5,707 nt of DNA from Desulfatitalea sp. Lineage in GTDB: Bacteria > Desulfobacterota > Desulfobacteria > Desulfobacterales > Desulfosarcinaceae. Below the pieces are notes generated by a model that was not told the origin of the DNA, made no database searches, and saw only the letters and a program-made list of their open reading frames with translations. Of this stretch, positions 5,565 to 5,707 are shown one piece after another (positions within the stretch are counted from its first letter, which is position 1; every line of letters starts with the position of its first letter). The stretch is from contig JABDRH010000382.1 of assembly GCA_013041835.1 (NCBI GenBank), positions 1-5,707 of the forward strand, in the 5' to 3' direction. Position numbers and translations under genes: made by a program.

Positions 5565-5707
5565 CGCAAAAATAAATTTACAGTTTTAGGTGTCGAGGCG
5601 CTCACCCGGCAAGGCACAAAAATTAAAGAATATCGAGATATTCTGTATTTTTGTAACGCAGCCGGGTGAGATGGATCGGCGCATAAAAATGTGAAGTTAT
5701 TTTTGCG
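5565..5707. repeat. Large imperfect palindrome 2 (at least 143 bases, reaches the right edge)
   Basis: The last 143 bases pair with themselves around a centre near 5635/5636. Perfect arm segments are CGCAAAAATAA (5565-5575 with 5697-5707), CTCACCCGGC (5601-5610 with 5661-5670), ACAAAAAT (5616-5623 with 5647-5654) and AGAATATC (5627-5634 with 5637-5644), with small bulges between. Its left end abuts the 5' end of the kinase relic. It has no evident sequence relation to palindrome 1 and contains no open frame worth calling. It may be a non-coding mobile palindromic repeat or a structured RNA; the window edge may cut it. Confidence 0.85.

Noticed and set aside
4530..5707. The two palindromes as a CRISPR array, integron attC sites or insertion-sequence ends
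   Set aside because: There are no regularly spaced direct repeats and no paired attC core sites of the expected form. The two palindromes differ in sequence and no transposase or integrase lies between them.

Overview
This 5.7 kb window carries one tightly packed minus-strand operon for coenzyme A-linked acyl metabolism, and behind its promoter region a decayed sensor-kinase gene bracketed by two very large imperfect palindromes. All genes that can be supported lie on the minus strand. The gene mix (a fused B12 mutase, an acyl-CoA dehydrogenase, a crotonase-fold protein and a Cache-sensor hybrid kinase relic) and the moderate GC content suggest an anaerobic fatty-acid-degrading bacterium, plausibly a sulfate reducer of the Desulfobacterota. 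That assignment is inference only; no marker gene is present.

Operon, transcribed right to left. First comes a crotonase-superfamily protein (4303 to 3527), then an acyl-CoA dehydrogenase (3434 to 2280). Last is the fused isobutyryl-CoA mutase IcmF (2267 to beyond base 1; 755 residues seen, probably about 330 missing off the left edge). The dehydrogenase stop and the icmF start are 12 bases apart with a strong ribosome binding site between them, so these two are almost certainly co-transcribed. IcmF interconverts isobutyryl-CoA and n-butyryl-CoA with adenosylcobalamin. Both substrate-discriminating residues (Phe590 and Gln734) are inside the window and point to this activity, not to methylmalonyl-CoA mutase. 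The dehydrogenase would introduce a 2,3-double bond. The crotonase protein lacks both catalytic glutamates of true enoyl-CoA hydratases but has the Asp used by PaaG-type isomerases, so it more likely moves a double bond than hydrates one. Together they look like a branched-/short-chain acyl-CoA degradation module.

Intergenic region 4304-4529. This should hold the operon promoter. I can offer only a weak sigma70-like -10 element and one short inverted repeat as a possible operator.

Relic region 4530-5707. Between a 156-base palindrome (4530-4685) and a 143-base palindrome (5565-5707) lie colinear fragments of a hybrid histidine kinase. They are a Cache-type sensor piece, an ATPase (HATPase_c) piece and the last residues of a receiver domain. 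They are joined by two large internal deletions with frame changes and an upstream single-base frameshift. Both deletion junctions sit at the hexamer ATGCAT. The two palindromes do not resemble each other and are the least explained structures in the window.
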